A DNA stretch of 64,000 nucleotides from Bombilactobacillus folatiphilus (GCF_023380265.1 NZ_CP093366.1:1558786-1622785), one strand, 5' to 3'. Positions 10,170 through 19,584 are shown, numbered from the stretch's first letter. The notes: generated from the letters alone by a model not told the origin. Program-made: numbers and translations.

Positions 10170-11432
10170 TTACCGCTTAAATTGAACTTTTTGTTCATAC
10201 TGCCGAATTTCTTTCAACCAATCCATTCCTACTGGCACATTATTTTTCAAACAAAACTCATCCCAAACCGCACCAAAAGGATAAGATTTTAATTCTTCCG
10301 TTTCGACTAAACGTTGTGTAAAGTCATAATGCAATTCATCGGATTTTAATTGATCTAATGGAGCTAACATAGCTTGCAATAAAGCTTTTTGCGTTGCCCG
10401 CGCACCTACGACCCAAGCAGCAACACGATTAATTGTTGCATCGAAGAAATCTAAACCAATATTAGTTTTGTCCAGTTCATTATCACGAACTAAAGAACGA
10501 GTAATCCGTTGCAAAGTATCATCAAAGATAACAACATGATCACTATCCCAACGTACTGGCCGTGAAACATGAAGCATTAAACCTCGACCAAACGGTAAAA
10601 AGGCCGAAAACTTATCAGAAACGTCTTCCGTAGGATGCCAATGTCCTGCGTCAATCGTCCATAACTTATTACGAGTAATAGCATAATTGTTATAGAACAA
10701 ATGTGACCCAACCGTATAGGATTCCACTCCGGTTCCAAATAATTTACCCTCAAATGATTCCAAAGTGTTATTTTCATCGTAAGGTTCTTTAATAATTTCA
10801 TCCAAGGATTCCAGCATTCTCAGCCGTGGCGTAGCTTTATCAATTGGATTATCCTTAAAACCATCGGGCATCCAAAAATTATTAATGGAGCGTTGTCCTA
10901 ATTCTTGACCAAAATAATTAGAAATTTTCCGCGATTGTTTTCCTACTTGAATCCAAAAATCACGAATATCTTTTTCCGGACTAGCTAAGGTAAAATTATT
11001 TTTCATTTTGGGATGTGAGAAAAAGGTTGGATTCATATCCAAACCAATTTGTTCTTCTTTAGCCCAATCCACCCAATATTGAAAATCTTCAGGACCAATT
11101 TCGTCAAAATCTTTTTTTCGATCTGTAACAGCATATAAAGTATGCAATTGCACCTTATGATGTCCGGGAATTAACGATAACGCCTCATGCAAATCAGTTG
11201 TTAATTCAGCAGGAGTTTGCGCAATACCAGCATAGTCGCCACTAACACCAATCCCACCGGTTAATTCTTGTTCTGGATTGACAAAACCGTGAATATCATC
11301 ACCTTGCCAACAATGTACGGATAATTTAACTTTTTTCAATTGCTCCATTGCTTTTTCAGTATCGACACCAATTTCAGCATAGCGTTCTTTAGCTGTTTGA
11401 TAAGCAGCTTGAACTGTTTGATCTTTAGTCAT
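10170..11432 (-). CDS. rhaA: L-rhamnose isomerase
   Basis: RhaA converts L-rhamnose to L-rhamnulose, the first step of the phosphorylating pathway. The 420-residue form begins at the ATG at 11432; an ATG three codons earlier (11441) lies only 2 bp after AAGGAG and is less likely. Recognisable segments are VKLSVHCWQGDDIHGF near the N-terminus, LHTLYAVTDRKKD, NFWMPDGFKDNP, and TIDAGHWHPTEDVSDKFSAF, which holds metal-binding Asp and His residues. The protein ends in YEQKVQFKR. Operon partners rhaB (upstream) and rhaD (downstream) make the assignment firm. Confidence 0.96.
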   Translation of the reverse strand: MTKDQTVQAAYQTAKERYAEIGVDTEKAMEQLKKVKLSVHCWQGDDIHGFVNPEQELTGGIGVSGDYAGIAQTPAELTTDLHEALSLIPGHHKVQLHTLYAVTDRKKDFDEIGPEDFQYWVDWAKEEQIGLDMNPTFFSHPKMKNNFTLASPEKDIRDFWIQVGKQSRKISNYFGQELGQRSINNFWMPDGFKDNPIDKATPRLRMLESLDEIIKEPYDENNTLESFEGKLFGTGVESYTVGSHLFYNNYAITRNKLWTIDAGHWHPTEDVSDKFSAFLPFGRGLMLHVSRPVRWDSDHVVIFDDTLQRITRSLVRDNELDKTNIGLDFFDATINRVAAWVVGARATQKALLQAMLAPLDQLKSDELHYDFTQRLVETEELKSYPFGAVWDEFCLKNNVPVGMDWLKEIRQYEQKVQFKR

Positions 11433-11460
11433 AACTTCCATATCTCCTTACTTTGATTTG

Positions 11461-12912
11461 TTATCCTTTATGAACTTTGGTCTGCCATTGAGTCAAATGT
11501 TGGCTCATGTCTTGTTGCGGTTGATAATGTTTTAAATCAAAAGAATTCACAATAATACTTCTTGCTAAATAAACATTTAAAATCTCGCCTTGCGAAATCA
11601 TCTGGACTATCAAATTACCAATGGCAGTGGCTTCAGTTGGTCCCGCCTCCACATTCACCCCCGCAATATTGGCAGTTAATTGATTCATCAAACTGACATT
11701 AGCGCCTCCGCCGACAATATTTAATGTATCAATTGATGAACCTAAGATTTCATCAAGTTTTTGTAATTCGTTTGCATAGTACAATGACAAGTTTGAATAA
11801 GCAGCCATGGCAATTTCTCCCGGTGTTTGGGGGACTACTTGCTTCGTCTGACGACAATAAGCTTGTACTTCCTGAATCATATTTGCAGGATTTTGAAAGC
11901 GGGAATCATTGACATCAATATATTGTTGAAAAGGCCGTTCTTGTTGTGCCAACTGTGCTAATTGCGCAAAACTATATTTTTCATGCAATTCTTTTTGAAT
12001 ATTTTGAATAATCCATAATCCCATAATATTCTTCAAAAAACGGTAAGTGCCGTAAGCACCCCATTCATTGGTGTAATTATTTTGAAAAGCTAATGTTCCA
12101 TTTTCTGGAATATTTAATTCTGCACCAATTAACGACCAGGTCCCTGAACTCAAGTAAGCCCAATGCTGACCTAAACCAGGCGTTCCCACAACTGCTGAAG
12201 CGGTATCATGAGTGGCTACCGTAATGACTTTTGCTTGTGGCAAATCATAATCCGGAAACTTTGCAGTTTGTAATTCACCCAAAACGGTTCCTGGATCAAC
12301 TAATTTAGGAAACTGCGTGGCATTAACATTAACTTTTTGCAACAAGTTTTCATCAAAAAGACCTTCTCGCAAACTCAACATCTGCGTTGTAGAAGCATTA
12401 GTTACTTCGGTGACCGCCTGATCCGTCAAGACGTATCCTAAATAATCTGGAATCATCAAAATTTTATCCGTGTTTGCCAATAAATCTTTATCTTCTTCAA
12501 AGAGTTGGTACAGCGTATTAAAATCTAAAAATTGAATACCCGTTTTTTGATAAATATATTCTTTAGACAAGTCAGATGTTAATTCTTGAATCGCATTTTT
12601 TGTGCGTGCATCACGATAGGAAACCGGATCTTTCAGTCTTTGACCTTGTCGACCTACCAAAACATAATCCACCGCCCAAGTATCAATTCCTAAGGTGATG
12701 TGCTCAAATCCGGCTTTCTTGACTTTTTGCAGACCAACTAAAATTTCTTCTAAAATATGATCAATATTCCAACAATCATGTCCTTCTTTTTGCGTAAAAC
12801 CATTAACAAATCGATGCATTTCTCGTAACTGTAACTGACCATTGATTAATTGACCTAACATTAAACGACCACTGGAAGCACCAATATCAATTGCGACATA
12901 AGTGTTGGTCAC
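11461..12912 (-). CDS. rhaB: Rhamnulokinase
   Basis: This FGGY-family kinase phosphorylates L-rhamnulose at O1 with ATP. The N-terminal phosphate loop is VAIDIGASSGRLMLG; a second ATP-domain motif is LNIVGGGANVSLMNQLTANI, and THDTASAV is the substrate-domain motif. I choose GTG 12912 (483 residues) because GGAGG is 8 bp upstream; the GTG at 12921 overlaps the ribosome site itself. It is the promoter-proximal gene of rhaBAD. A palindromic cre-like site lies 46 bp upstream, which suggests repression by CcpA in glucose. Confidence 0.95.
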   Translation of the reverse strand: MTNTYVAIDIGASSGRLMLGQLINGQLQLREMHRFVNGFTQKEGHDCWNIDHILEEILVGLQKVKKAGFEHITLGIDTWAVDYVLVGRQGQRLKDPVSYRDARTKNAIQELTSDLSKEYIYQKTGIQFLDFNTLYQLFEEDKDLLANTDKILMIPDYLGYVLTDQAVTEVTNASTTQMLSLREGLFDENLLQKVNVNATQFPKLVDPGTVLGELQTAKFPDYDLPQAKVITVATHDTASAVVGTPGLGQHWAYLSSGTWSLIGAELNIPENGTLAFQNNYTNEWGAYGTYRFLKNIMGLWIIQNIQKELHEKYSFAQLAQLAQQERPFQQYIDVNDSRFQNPANMIQEVQAYCRQTKQVVPQTPGEIAMAAYSNLSLYYANELQKLDEILGSSIDTLNIVGGGANVSLMNQLTANIAGVNVEAGPTEATAIGNLIVQMISQGEILNVYLARSIIVNSFDLKHYQPQQDMSQHLTQWQTKVHKG

Positions 12913-12957
12913 TGAATTCACCTCCAGAACATTTAAGAATTTACTAGTTATGCTTGG

Positions 12958-12975
12958 TTCGAAAACGTTTTCGAA
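12958..12975. promoter_or_regulatory. Palindromic cre-like site before rhaBAD
   Basis: TTCGAAAACGTTTTCGAA is a perfect 18-bp palindrome whose core GAAAACGTTTTC equals the core of the ideal CcpA site, with CG instead of TG/CA at the outer positions. It lies downstream of a possible promoter (TATGAT on the minus strand at 12986-12991), so bound CcpA could act as a roadblock. Confidence 0.6.
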
Positions 12976-13196
12976 AATTATTTAATCATACTAAAGTAAG
13001 CGATTCAATGACATTTTTCTTGATAATTAGTATCATTTGAATAGGTAATTCTAGCTTTAATTTCTAATCGATTAACATACTACTTCAGCAAAAAAGTTTA
13101 TGAATAAAATCACAGTTTTTAATTGAAATGCTTTTGCCATCATGACATAATCAAAACTGCAGGGATAGTTTTAAAATTTAAAAAGGGGTTTTAATT

Positions 13197-14318
13197 ATGA
13201 AAATTACTGCAGCTGTTGTTCAAAAACAAGGCGATCCATTCACTGTTGAAAACGATATTGAACTTCACGAAGTCGGACCTACTGACTTACAAATTCATAT
13301 GGTTGCCAGTGGTATTTGCCATTCCGATGAAGCCATTCGAAAGGGTGATGCTTCCGTAGGTTATCCGGCAATTTTAGGTCATGAAGGTTCTGGAATTATT
13401 GAAAAAGTGGGTTCAGAAGTTAAAAAATTTCACATCGGTGACCATGTCATTCTATCTTTTTACGCCGATGGAATATGTGATAACTGTTTAAAAGGTGTCC
13501 CAACTCAATGTCGAAACTATGCAGACTATAACCTATCTGGGGTCCGCGCTGATGGTGACGACCAATTTAAACAACAAGGTCACCATGTTTCCAACATGTT
13601 TAATCAATCCTCATTTACCACTACAACTGTCGTAGATCAAAGAAATGCTGTCAAAGTTGATCCCAGTTTAGATTTGCGCAAATTAGGGCCTTTAGGTTGT
13701 GGATATGTAACCGGTTCCGGAACTGTTTTTAATACTTTAAAACCAAGACCTGGTGATACCATCGCCATCTTTGGAACCGGTGCCGTAGGATTAGCAGCCA
13801 TGATGGCTGGTAAAATTTCAGGTTGCACCAAAGTTATTGCTGTCGATGTCGTGCCCGATAGACTAAATTTGGCCAAACAATTAGGCGCCACTGACGTGAT
13901 TAATAGCAACGAACAAGACCCCGTGACTGAGATTCAAAAGTTAACTAATGGTTATGGTGTGGATTGGACGGTTGATACCACTGGTATTCCCGCAGTCATT
14001 AAAAATAGTGTCTTGGCTTTAGCTCAAGGTGGTACTTGCGCAGCTATTGCCGTGACCCCAAAATTATTAGAAATTTCTACATGGAACGATTTATGTGTTG
14101 ATGATCGCAAAGTTGTGGGCGTCAATATGGGTGATTCCATTCCGCAAGTCGATATTTCACGATTAATTGAATTTTACAAATTGGGCTGGTTTGCCTTTGA
14201 CAAAACAGAAAAATTCTATGATTTTAAAGATATTAATCAGGCCAATGCCGACTCCATTTCCGGTCAAACTATTAAACCAGTTTTAATCATTGATCCTAAT
14301 TATCAAGTCGGTGCCTAA
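13197..14318 (+). CDS. Zinc alcohol dehydrogenase in the rhamnose locus, candidate lactaldehyde reductase
   Basis: This 373-residue medium-chain dehydrogenase keeps the catalytic zinc ligands: Cys in ASGICHSDE, His in LGHEGSG and Cys in PLGCGYVTG. The cofactor motif is FGTGAVGLAAM and the strand ends in VDVV, which favours NAD. Overall it looks like the aryl/benzyl-alcohol dehydrogenase group. The structural-zinc lobe reads DGICDNCLKGVPTQC, where the first of the four usual cysteines is replaced by Asp. It sits between rhaBAD and the permease-rhaM operon, so it probably reduces L-lactaldehyde to 1,2-propanediol to regenerate NAD. That role is inferred from context only. Confidence 0.85.
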   Translation: MKITAAVVQKQGDPFTVENDIELHEVGPTDLQIHMVASGICHSDEAIRKGDASVGYPAILGHEGSGIIEKVGSEVKKFHIGDHVILSFYADGICDNCLKGVPTQCRNYADYNLSGVRADGDDQFKQQGHHVSNMFNQSSFTTTTVVDQRNAVKVDPSLDLRKLGPLGCGYVTGSGTVFNTLKPRPGDTIAIFGTGAVGLAAMMAGKISGCTKVIAVDVVPDRLNLAKQLGATDVINSNEQDPVTEIQKLTNGYGVDWTVDTTGIPAVIKNSVLALAQGGTCAAIAVTPKLLEISTWNDLCVDDRKVVGVNMGDSIPQVDISRLIEFYKLGWFAFDKTEKFYDFKDINQANADSISGQTIKPVLIIDPNYQVGA

Positions 14319-14376
14319 TGCATCATCTCAGTAAATGGTAATTTGATCTAAAATTGCCAACATTTATCGTCACACC

Positions 14377-14431
14377 AAAAAATCTTAACTTCACTTTGAA
14401 GATAAATATCATTATGAAATTAAGATTTTTT
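14377..14431. terminator. Terminator between the dehydrogenase and rhaM
   Basis: AAAAAATCTTAACTTCA pairs with TGAAATTAAGATTTTTT across a 21-base loop, with a single mismatch. It is placed between converging genes and flanked by A- and T-runs on both sides. Confidence 0.7.
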
Positions 14432-14485
14432 ATATTCTTATGTTTAATTTTGGCTGATTAATTTATTCGTAATTTACCACCTCAA

Positions 14486-14800
14486 CTATAAATGAAACAC
14501 TTCATGTAAATCTACGGTGACCGGACTTTGATCGGAATTAGTCTCCATTAATGGCTCCATATAAGCCCACCATTTTTGACAAGCTGGACTCTGAGCTATT
14601 TGTTGATATTTTTCATAATTATCCACTTCTAAATATGCAAATAAATTACCGGTCTTTTTATCTAAAAAAATCGAATAATTGTGTGCGCCAGCATCAAGCA
14701 ATGCTTGTTTCATTTCTGGAAATAAATTATTGTGACGGCGCTCATATTCTTCGTATTGATCAGGATACACATGCATTAATTGTGCCAATCGTTTAGTCAT
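14486..14800 (-). CDS. rhaM: L-rhamnose mutarotase
   Basis: The ATG at 14800 follows GGAGAAAGGAACTGATAAG and gives exactly 104 residues, the standard RhaM length; the longer frame upstream is an artefact of overlap with the permease gene. RhaM interconverts the alpha and beta anomers of L-rhamnose so that RhaA receives the right form. Family features are the N-terminal QLMHVYPDQYEEYERRH with its conserved Tyr and His, the strand YSIFLDKKTGNLFAYLEV, and the C-terminal KWWAYMEPLM and LHEVFHL segments. It starts 4 bp after the MFS stop codon and is surely co-transcribed with it. Confidence 0.96.
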   Translation of the reverse strand: MTKRLAQLMHVYPDQYEEYERRHNNLFPEMKQALLDAGAHNYSIFLDKKTGNLFAYLEVDNYEKYQQIAQSPACQKWWAYMEPLMETNSDQSPVTVDLHEVFHL

Positions 14801-14804
14801 CTTA

Positions 14805-16061
14805 TCAGTTCCTTTCTCCATATCTTTCCGAAGTAATCTGCTCCAACGATTTACCTTGAGTTTGTGGCGTCCAAATGGTTCCAATTAATAAAGAAACGAT
14901 CAATAGTAAAATCATCGCTATCCCCGCAGCTTTAAATCCTAAACTTGATAAAATCACGGGAAAAACAATTGACCAAATACCCGTAGCACCTCTGACGATA
15001 AAAAACATAATTCCTTGTGATCCAGCACGATATTTTGTGGGAAATAATTCTACTGCCCACAAAGCATACCAAGCTTGGGCGCCAATTCCAGCAGAAAAGC
15101 CCCAAATAATAACAAAAGCTAATAGAGCTGCCCAACCAAAGCCCATGAAAGTTAATATAATCCAGGCCACGACTCCCAGCAAAGCACCTACAAAGAAAAA
15201 TTTACGTTGATTAATTCGATCACCCAATAACGCAAAACCAAAGTAACCCGCCAAAGCCGTACAACCCCAAAGCAAAACTTGTAACAAATTAGCTTGTAAA
15301 TTGTTTAAACCGCCCACCGTTTCATAAACATATGGCATGAAAAAGCCCATCGCTCCTGAAACTAAATTCCAAAATACATACACACCACACAAAAAGAGTA
15401 CACTTTTAACTGAAATTTTGTTAGAAAATAATTCCCTGTAAGGATGCGGTTTCCTGCCTGTCAATTGTTCTTGCTTCTTTTCTTGCAGCCAATCTGTGGA
15501 CTCAGGCAAATCTTTTTGTAATAACCAAGCAATTAACGCAACAATTGCCAAAAAGACAAAAAGTAAACGATTGCCTAATAGATGCAAAGGTGCCAAAAGT
15601 GAAGCTGTCCCAAAAATAATTACCGGACCCATTGACCAAGAAAATTGCGAAATACCGATATCATGAGCCCGATTAGTGCCACTGGAAGTTTCGCCAATAT
15701 ACGTCCACGATGCCGGAACACCGGCTCCAACTGCCATACCTGTAATTAAAAAGCCAATTAGCAGCATAAAGAAATTTAGTGAAAAAACAATCGTTAACGC
15801 ACCAACAATATAAAATAGCATGTCATAAGTGTAAATCAACTTTCGACCATATTTATCTGATAAATGTCCGCCAATAATCGCTCCCAAAGCTGAACCAAAA
15901 GCATTCGCACTCAAAGCTCCCAGCAGGCCAACTGCAAAACTGCTCAGACCAAATTCTTTTTGCCATAACGTCAAGCCCGAAGCACCAGCCACAATTGAAC
16001 CAGAATCTAAAAAATTAGTTAACGAAACCGCCCAAGTTGCAAAACGTTTATTTTGTTTCAT
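14805..16061 (-). CDS. MFS sugar transporter, probable L-rhamnose:H+ symporter
   Basis: This 418-residue major facilitator has twelve predicted helices. The sugar-porter style loop GGHLSDKYGRKLIYTYD follows helix 2, and TGMAVGAGVPASWTYIGE resembles helix 4 of metabolite:H+ symporters. It does not resemble the classical RhaT of enterobacteria, which belongs to another family. Coupling to rhaM with a 4-bp gap, and flanking by rhaBAD and an AraC regulator, makes L-rhamnose the likely substrate. Start ATG 16061 lies behind AAAGGACTGAAAAAT. Transport specificity is inference from context. Confidence 0.85.
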   Translation of the reverse strand: MKQNKRFATWAVSLTNFLDSGSIVAGASGLTLWQKEFGLSSFAVGLLGALSANAFGSALGAIIGGHLSDKYGRKLIYTYDMLFYIVGALTIVFSLNFFMLLIGFLITGMAVGAGVPASWTYIGETSSGTNRAHDIGISQFSWSMGPVIIFGTASLLAPLHLLGNRLLFVFLAIVALIAWLLQKDLPESTDWLQEKKQEQLTGRKPHPYRELFSNKISVKSVLFLCGVYVFWNLVSGAMGFFMPYVYETVGGLNNLQANLLQVLLWGCTALAGYFGFALLGDRINQRKFFFVGALLGVVAWIILTFMGFGWAALLAFVIIWGFSAGIGAQAWYALWAVELFPTKYRAGSQGIMFFIVRGATGIWSIVFPVILSSLGFKAAGIAMILLLIVSLLIGTIWTPQTQGKSLEQITSERYGERN

Positions 16062-16433
16062 ATTTTTCAGTCCTTTAACTAAATTATTTCAATCAGCCAA
16101 TTGAATACGCTTCCCATTATAAAAAGCCAACTAAAACAATAACAATGACACAAAAATAGTTTTTCGGTATCATTTAACAATTCATTTGAATTCGGTTACA
16201 TTATGTAAATTGCCAATCGCTGTCATTTAAAAAGTTTATAAGACTAATTCTCCGTAAATTAGTTTATTGATCCGCCACAATTATTTGCAGATTAATTTAA
16301 TTAAACGCTTGCATTTCAAATCTACAAGTGTGATAATCGTAACAAATCTTGTCTTTCATTCCTCTTAAAAGACCTGTTTGTGTATTAGCAAATGAAACCG
16401 CTTTATTTTTGTAAAAAGAAAATGGATAGCTAA
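16062..16433. promoter_or_regulatory. Divergent control region of the permease-rhaM and araC-type genes
   Basis: This 372-bp AT-rich gap has no convincing ORF. It contains a 14-bp palindrome AATTCATTTGAATT (16179-16192) and TTAAACGCTTGCAT (16301-16314), whose right half fits a CcpA site. The length suits two divergent promoters with sites for the adjacent AraC-type activator, but I cannot define these. Confidence 0.5.
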
Positions 16434-17420
16434 ATGAAATCTCAAATTTTTAAACAATTACAGAAATTAACATCAATTGAGAGGCTTCAGCTTATTGATC
16501 ATCATTTTATTAATGATCTCCCCCACAGTGTTGTCGGCAATGCCGATCAAGATCACTGGGACGATGTAACGTTATGTAACGATTATTTTTTCCAACACAA
16601 TTCTATTTATCTCAGTAAGCACAACCGCTTTGCACCTTATCCCAAGCATTCTCACAAATTTTTGGAATTGAATTATATGTTTGACGGTAGTTGTCACCAA
16701 AAAGTTGATGAGCAAGAGGTCACCTTACATACCGGTGATTTGCTTTTAATGGATATTGGCTGCAATCATTCTATTGAAACTTTGGGTGAACATGATTTAT
16801 TAATTAACTTGCTATTTAGAAATCAAAATATCACTTTTGATTTATTGAACGATATTTATACTAAAAATAGTCTGACATATAATTTTTTATCTAACATTTC
16901 TTTAGGTAAAATCAATTTAGAAAAATACATTATTTTTCCCAAAAATTCTGATATTGAAGTCACAATGAATGCCATCATTAATGAATATTATCAGAAAGAA
17001 AATTTTTCCAACACCATCATGGAATCTTATTTAAATATTTTATTCGCCAAAATTATCAGACATTATCCATTGCCCACCCAAGCTATTCATAATAATCAAC
17101 AGGAATTAGTTTTTACTTGTCTCAAGCAAATCGAAAAAAATTATCAGACAATCACATTGGCTGATTTAGCAACACAATTAGGTTATAACAAAGAATATTT
17201 AGGCAGCTTGATTCATAAGGTGACCAACAGTAATTTTTCCGATTTAAAAACTCAACAACGATTAATCCAGGCGAATAATCTCTTGAAGTCTAGTCTTCTA
17301 CCAATAGATAAAATTATTACGCAAGTGGGAATCAACAATAAAAATTTTTTTTACAAAAAATACCGGCAATTTTATGGAATATCTCCTGGTCAAGCCCGTC
17401 AAAGAGCCTTGAATTGTTAA
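16434..17420 (+). CDS. AraC-family regulator of the rhamnose locus (RhaS/RhaR-like)
   Basis: The protein has 328 residues: a cupin-like sensor domain (about 50-150, with HNRFAPYPKHSHKFLELNYMFDG and HTGDLLLMDIGCNHSIE typical of AraC sugar sensors) followed by a linker and a two-helix-turn-helix DNA-binding domain (about 225-325, with LADLATQLGYNKEYLGSLIHK and the FFYKKYRQFYGISPGQARQ consensus). It is transcribed away from the permease-rhaM operon and is the only regulator in the locus, so it likely activates the rhamnose genes on binding the sugar. The ribosome site is weak, which suits a low-abundance regulator. Confidence 0.88.
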   Translation: MKSQIFKQLQKLTSIERLQLIDHHFINDLPHSVVGNADQDHWDDVTLCNDYFFQHNSIYLSKHNRFAPYPKHSHKFLELNYMFDGSCHQKVDEQEVTLHTGDLLLMDIGCNHSIETLGEHDLLINLLFRNQNITFDLLNDIYTKNSLTYNFLSNISLGKINLEKYIIFPKNSDIEVTMNAIINEYYQKENFSNTIMESYLNILFAKIIRHYPLPTQAIHNNQQELVFTCLKQIEKNYQTITLADLATQLGYNKEYLGSLIHKVTNSNFSDLKTQQRLIQANNLLKSSLLPIDKIITQVGINNKNFFYKKYRQFYGISPGQARQRALNC

Positions 17421-17523
17421 TATTCTCAGATATTTACTTTTCAAGACACCTTTATCGTCGATATCAACTACTGTTTAAATGCAAAGTTAAGCGTTTTTAA
17501 ATACTGCTTTACAATCAACTGAC

Positions 17524-18075
17524 CTATCGAAAAGCGCAATTTTGCTGATGATCATTAATCACGCCAACTGCTTGCAAATACGAATAAATAATCGTGGGAC
17601 CCACAAATTGAAAACCTAATTGCTTAAATTGAATCGCAATACGCTCTGACAGGGGCGACTTGGCTGGAACTTGTGTCGTCGTTGACCAACTATTTTGTTG
17701 CACCTGATTGTCCACTAATCCCCACAAATAATGATCAAAACTGCCAAATTGTTGCTGGACACGCAAAAAAACTTGTGCATTATTGACCATTGCTGTCAAC
17801 TTGCGACGATTACGAATAATCTGCGCGTTTTGCATCAATTCAGCAATTTTATTTTCATCATAATGTGCGATTAAACGATAATCGAATTGATCAAAAGCTG
17901 TCTGCATCGCCATTTGTTTATGCAAAATCGTTACCCAACTCAAGCCTGCCTGCATGATTTCCAAGATAAGCCACATAAATAATTGCTGATCGTCATGTTT
18001 GGGCCGACACCACTTCGTATCGTGATATTGTTGTTCCAATGAATCGTCATGAACCCATGCGCAACGTTGCACCAT
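17524..18075 (-). CDS. tag: DNA-3-methyladenine glycosylase I
   Basis: The 183-residue protein removes 3-methyladenine from alkylated DNA. The zinc-snap residues of Tag are all present: Cys5 (RCAWV), His18 (YHDTKW), His176 and Cys180 near the C-terminus (DHQQNC). The helix-hairpin-helix region contains MQAGLSWVTILHKQ, and FQFVGPTIIYSYLQAVGVINDH is the family's C-terminal signature. The start follows AAAGGACAGATGATAG. It lies 15 bp after the histidine phosphatase on the same strand, so it is probably the last gene of the murQ operon, though it has no functional link to it. Confidence 0.95.
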   Translation of the reverse strand: MVQRCAWVHDDSLEQQYHDTKWCRPKHDDQQLFMWLILEIMQAGLSWVTILHKQMAMQTAFDQFDYRLIAHYDENKIAELMQNAQIIRNRRKLTAMVNNAQVFLRVQQQFGSFDHYLWGLVDNQVQQNSWSTTTQVPAKSPLSERIAIQFKQLGFQFVGPTIIYSYLQAVGVINDHQQNCAFR

Positions 18076-18090
18076 CTATCATCTGTCCTT

Positions 18091-18711
18091 TCATTCCATT
18101 AAATTACTGGGCGCTTTTCGATTATAATAACGCAAATCAACTTGCCCGCTATCTTCATGAACCACTAAATGCACCATAGCCGCATTAGCAATTTCCACCA
18201 GTTGACTAACATGGTCGATGCCTAACAAGCGCTGGACTAACACGCGCCCCACGGTCCCATGACACACCAGCAACACTTTTTGATGAGGATTATTCTTGAT
18301 TAAATCTTGCTCAAACGCCAATAAACGCTGACCTAAGTGCGCGTAACTTTCACCAGTGCTATATTTGGTATACTCTTCGGTTGAATAACCCCATGCATCA
18401 AAAACTTGCGGATAATGCGTTTGCAACCAATGCTCATCCTGTCCGTCCCAATCACCGTAATCAATCTCACGCAACCGTTCATCAATCTGCAATGGCAATT
18501 GTTCTTGACTCAAAATCTGCGCGGTTTGAACCGCTCGCTGTAGAGGACTGGTATATAAAGCATCAATTTGATTCATGTCTAAACTGGCTTTTAACGTTTT
18601 AACTTGCTGAATTCCCTGGTCATTCAAGGGTAAATCCGTTCCTGCACCATTCATTTTGCCAGTTTTATTAGTATCAGTTTGACCATGACGTACAATATAT
18701 AAATCTAACAC
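18091..18711 (-). CDS. Histidine phosphatase superfamily protein (phosphoglycerate mutase-like)
   Basis: The protein has 206 residues and starts with a GTG codon behind GTGAGGTTTTAAA. The phosphate-binding motif LYIVRHGQTDTN contains the phospho-accepting His9; the second catalytic histidine is in VLLVCHGTVGRVL and an acidic residue lies in REIDYGDWDG. This branch includes broad-specificity sugar phosphatases (GpmB/PhoE-like) rather than the glycolytic mutase, which is longer. It is 9 bp downstream of the RpiR/MurR regulator and may act on a sugar phosphate from amino-sugar salvage; that link is inferred from position. Confidence 0.9.
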   Translation of the reverse strand: MLDLYIVRHGQTDTNKTGKMNGAGTDLPLNDQGIQQVKTLKASLDMNQIDALYTSPLQRAVQTAQILSQEQLPLQIDERLREIDYGDWDGQDEHWLQTHYPQVFDAWGYSTEEYTKYSTGESYAHLGQRLLAFEQDLIKNNPHQKVLLVCHGTVGRVLVQRLLGIDHVSQLVEIANAAMVHLVVHEDSGQVDLRYYNRKAPSNLME

Positions 18712-18720
18712 TTTAAAACC

Positions 18721-19584
18721 TCACTTTAATTGCTTGTTTTTATACTGATCTAATATCGCTCGTGAACGTTCAATACTCGTTTGACACTGCTCGTAATTCT
18801 CACTCATATAAGCATAATAAATAATATCCACCAACATTAATTGTGCTTGCAACGAATGCGTCGCGGCCACACGAATCTTGCCTTCTCGCGATTGCGATGT
18901 TTGCAAACTCACATCGGCCAACTGCTGCAAATGGTTTTTGCCTAATGCAGTCGTAGTGATTAATTTAACTCCATTTTGCCGCGCGTATTTGGCTAAAGTT
19001 AAAGCTTCCGGTGACTCCCCCGTATTAGAAATAATCCACAACACCACTTGCTGCGTGGCTGTGTTCACCACCAACGGTAATAATTGATTCAAATCAGCAC
19101 TACTAACCACGCCAATTCCTAATCGTGACCATTTCTGCGCCAGATCTTGAGCCACCAGATTAGAAGCACCAACACCAAAAGTTAAAAATTGTTGACCGTG
19201 CCCTAACAATTCGACCACTTGTTGAATTGTGGCATCAGTTAGGTTATCGCTAGTTTCCTGTAAAGAACGTTGCGCATTGTCTACCAATTTGTTTTTGATA
19301 GAGGCCACACTTTCATGCGCGGTTAATTCTTGATGGATGGCCGACGCAACTTGCTGCTTTGTCAAATCCGCCGACAATTGTAATTTCAAACTATTATAAT
19401 CCGCATAACCCAAGCTTCGCACGAAACGACTGACTGCTGCCGGACTCGTTTTTGTTGCTGCCGCTAATTTTTGGCCTGTCATTGTTAAAACTGTCTGAGG
19501 ATGCGCGCTGACATATTTCGCTAAAATTCGATCAGTTTTGGACAATGATGCAAATAAATTGGCAATATTTCCCTGAACACTCAT
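18721..19584 (-). CDS. RpiR/MurR-family transcriptional regulator of MurNAc salvage
   Basis: The start at 19584 forms an ATGA overlap with the murQ stop and gives 287 residues; a longer frame from 19605 lies inside murQ. Residues about 5-80 form the RpiR helix-turn-helix (LAAATKTSPAAVSRFVRSLGYADYNSLKLQL), and 120-260 a SIS sugar-phosphate-binding domain (FGVGASNLVAQDLAQKW; ISNTGESPEALTLAKYAR). MurR-type regulators sense MurNAc-6-phosphate, the MurQ substrate. Translational coupling to murQ supports the same ligand. Likely operators are the repeats upstream of the divergent kinase gene. Confidence 0.9.
   Translation of the reverse strand: MSVQGNIANLFASLSKTDRILAKYVSAHPQTVLTMTGQKLAAATKTSPAAVSRFVRSLGYADYNSLKLQLSADLTKQQVASAIHQELTAHESVASIKNKLVDNAQRSLQETSDNLTDATIQQVVELLGHGQQFLTFGVGASNLVAQDLAQKWSRLGIGVVSSADLNQLLPLVVNTATQQVVLWIISNTGESPEALTLAKYARQNGVKLITTTALGKNHLQQLADVSLQTSQSREGKIRVAATHSLQAQLMLVDIIYYAYMSENYEQCQTSIERSRAILDQYKNKQLK

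Noticed and set aside
18091..18711. Glycolytic phosphoglycerate mutase
   Set aside because: The sequence is shorter and lacks the mutase-specific insert; a broad phosphatase is more likely.
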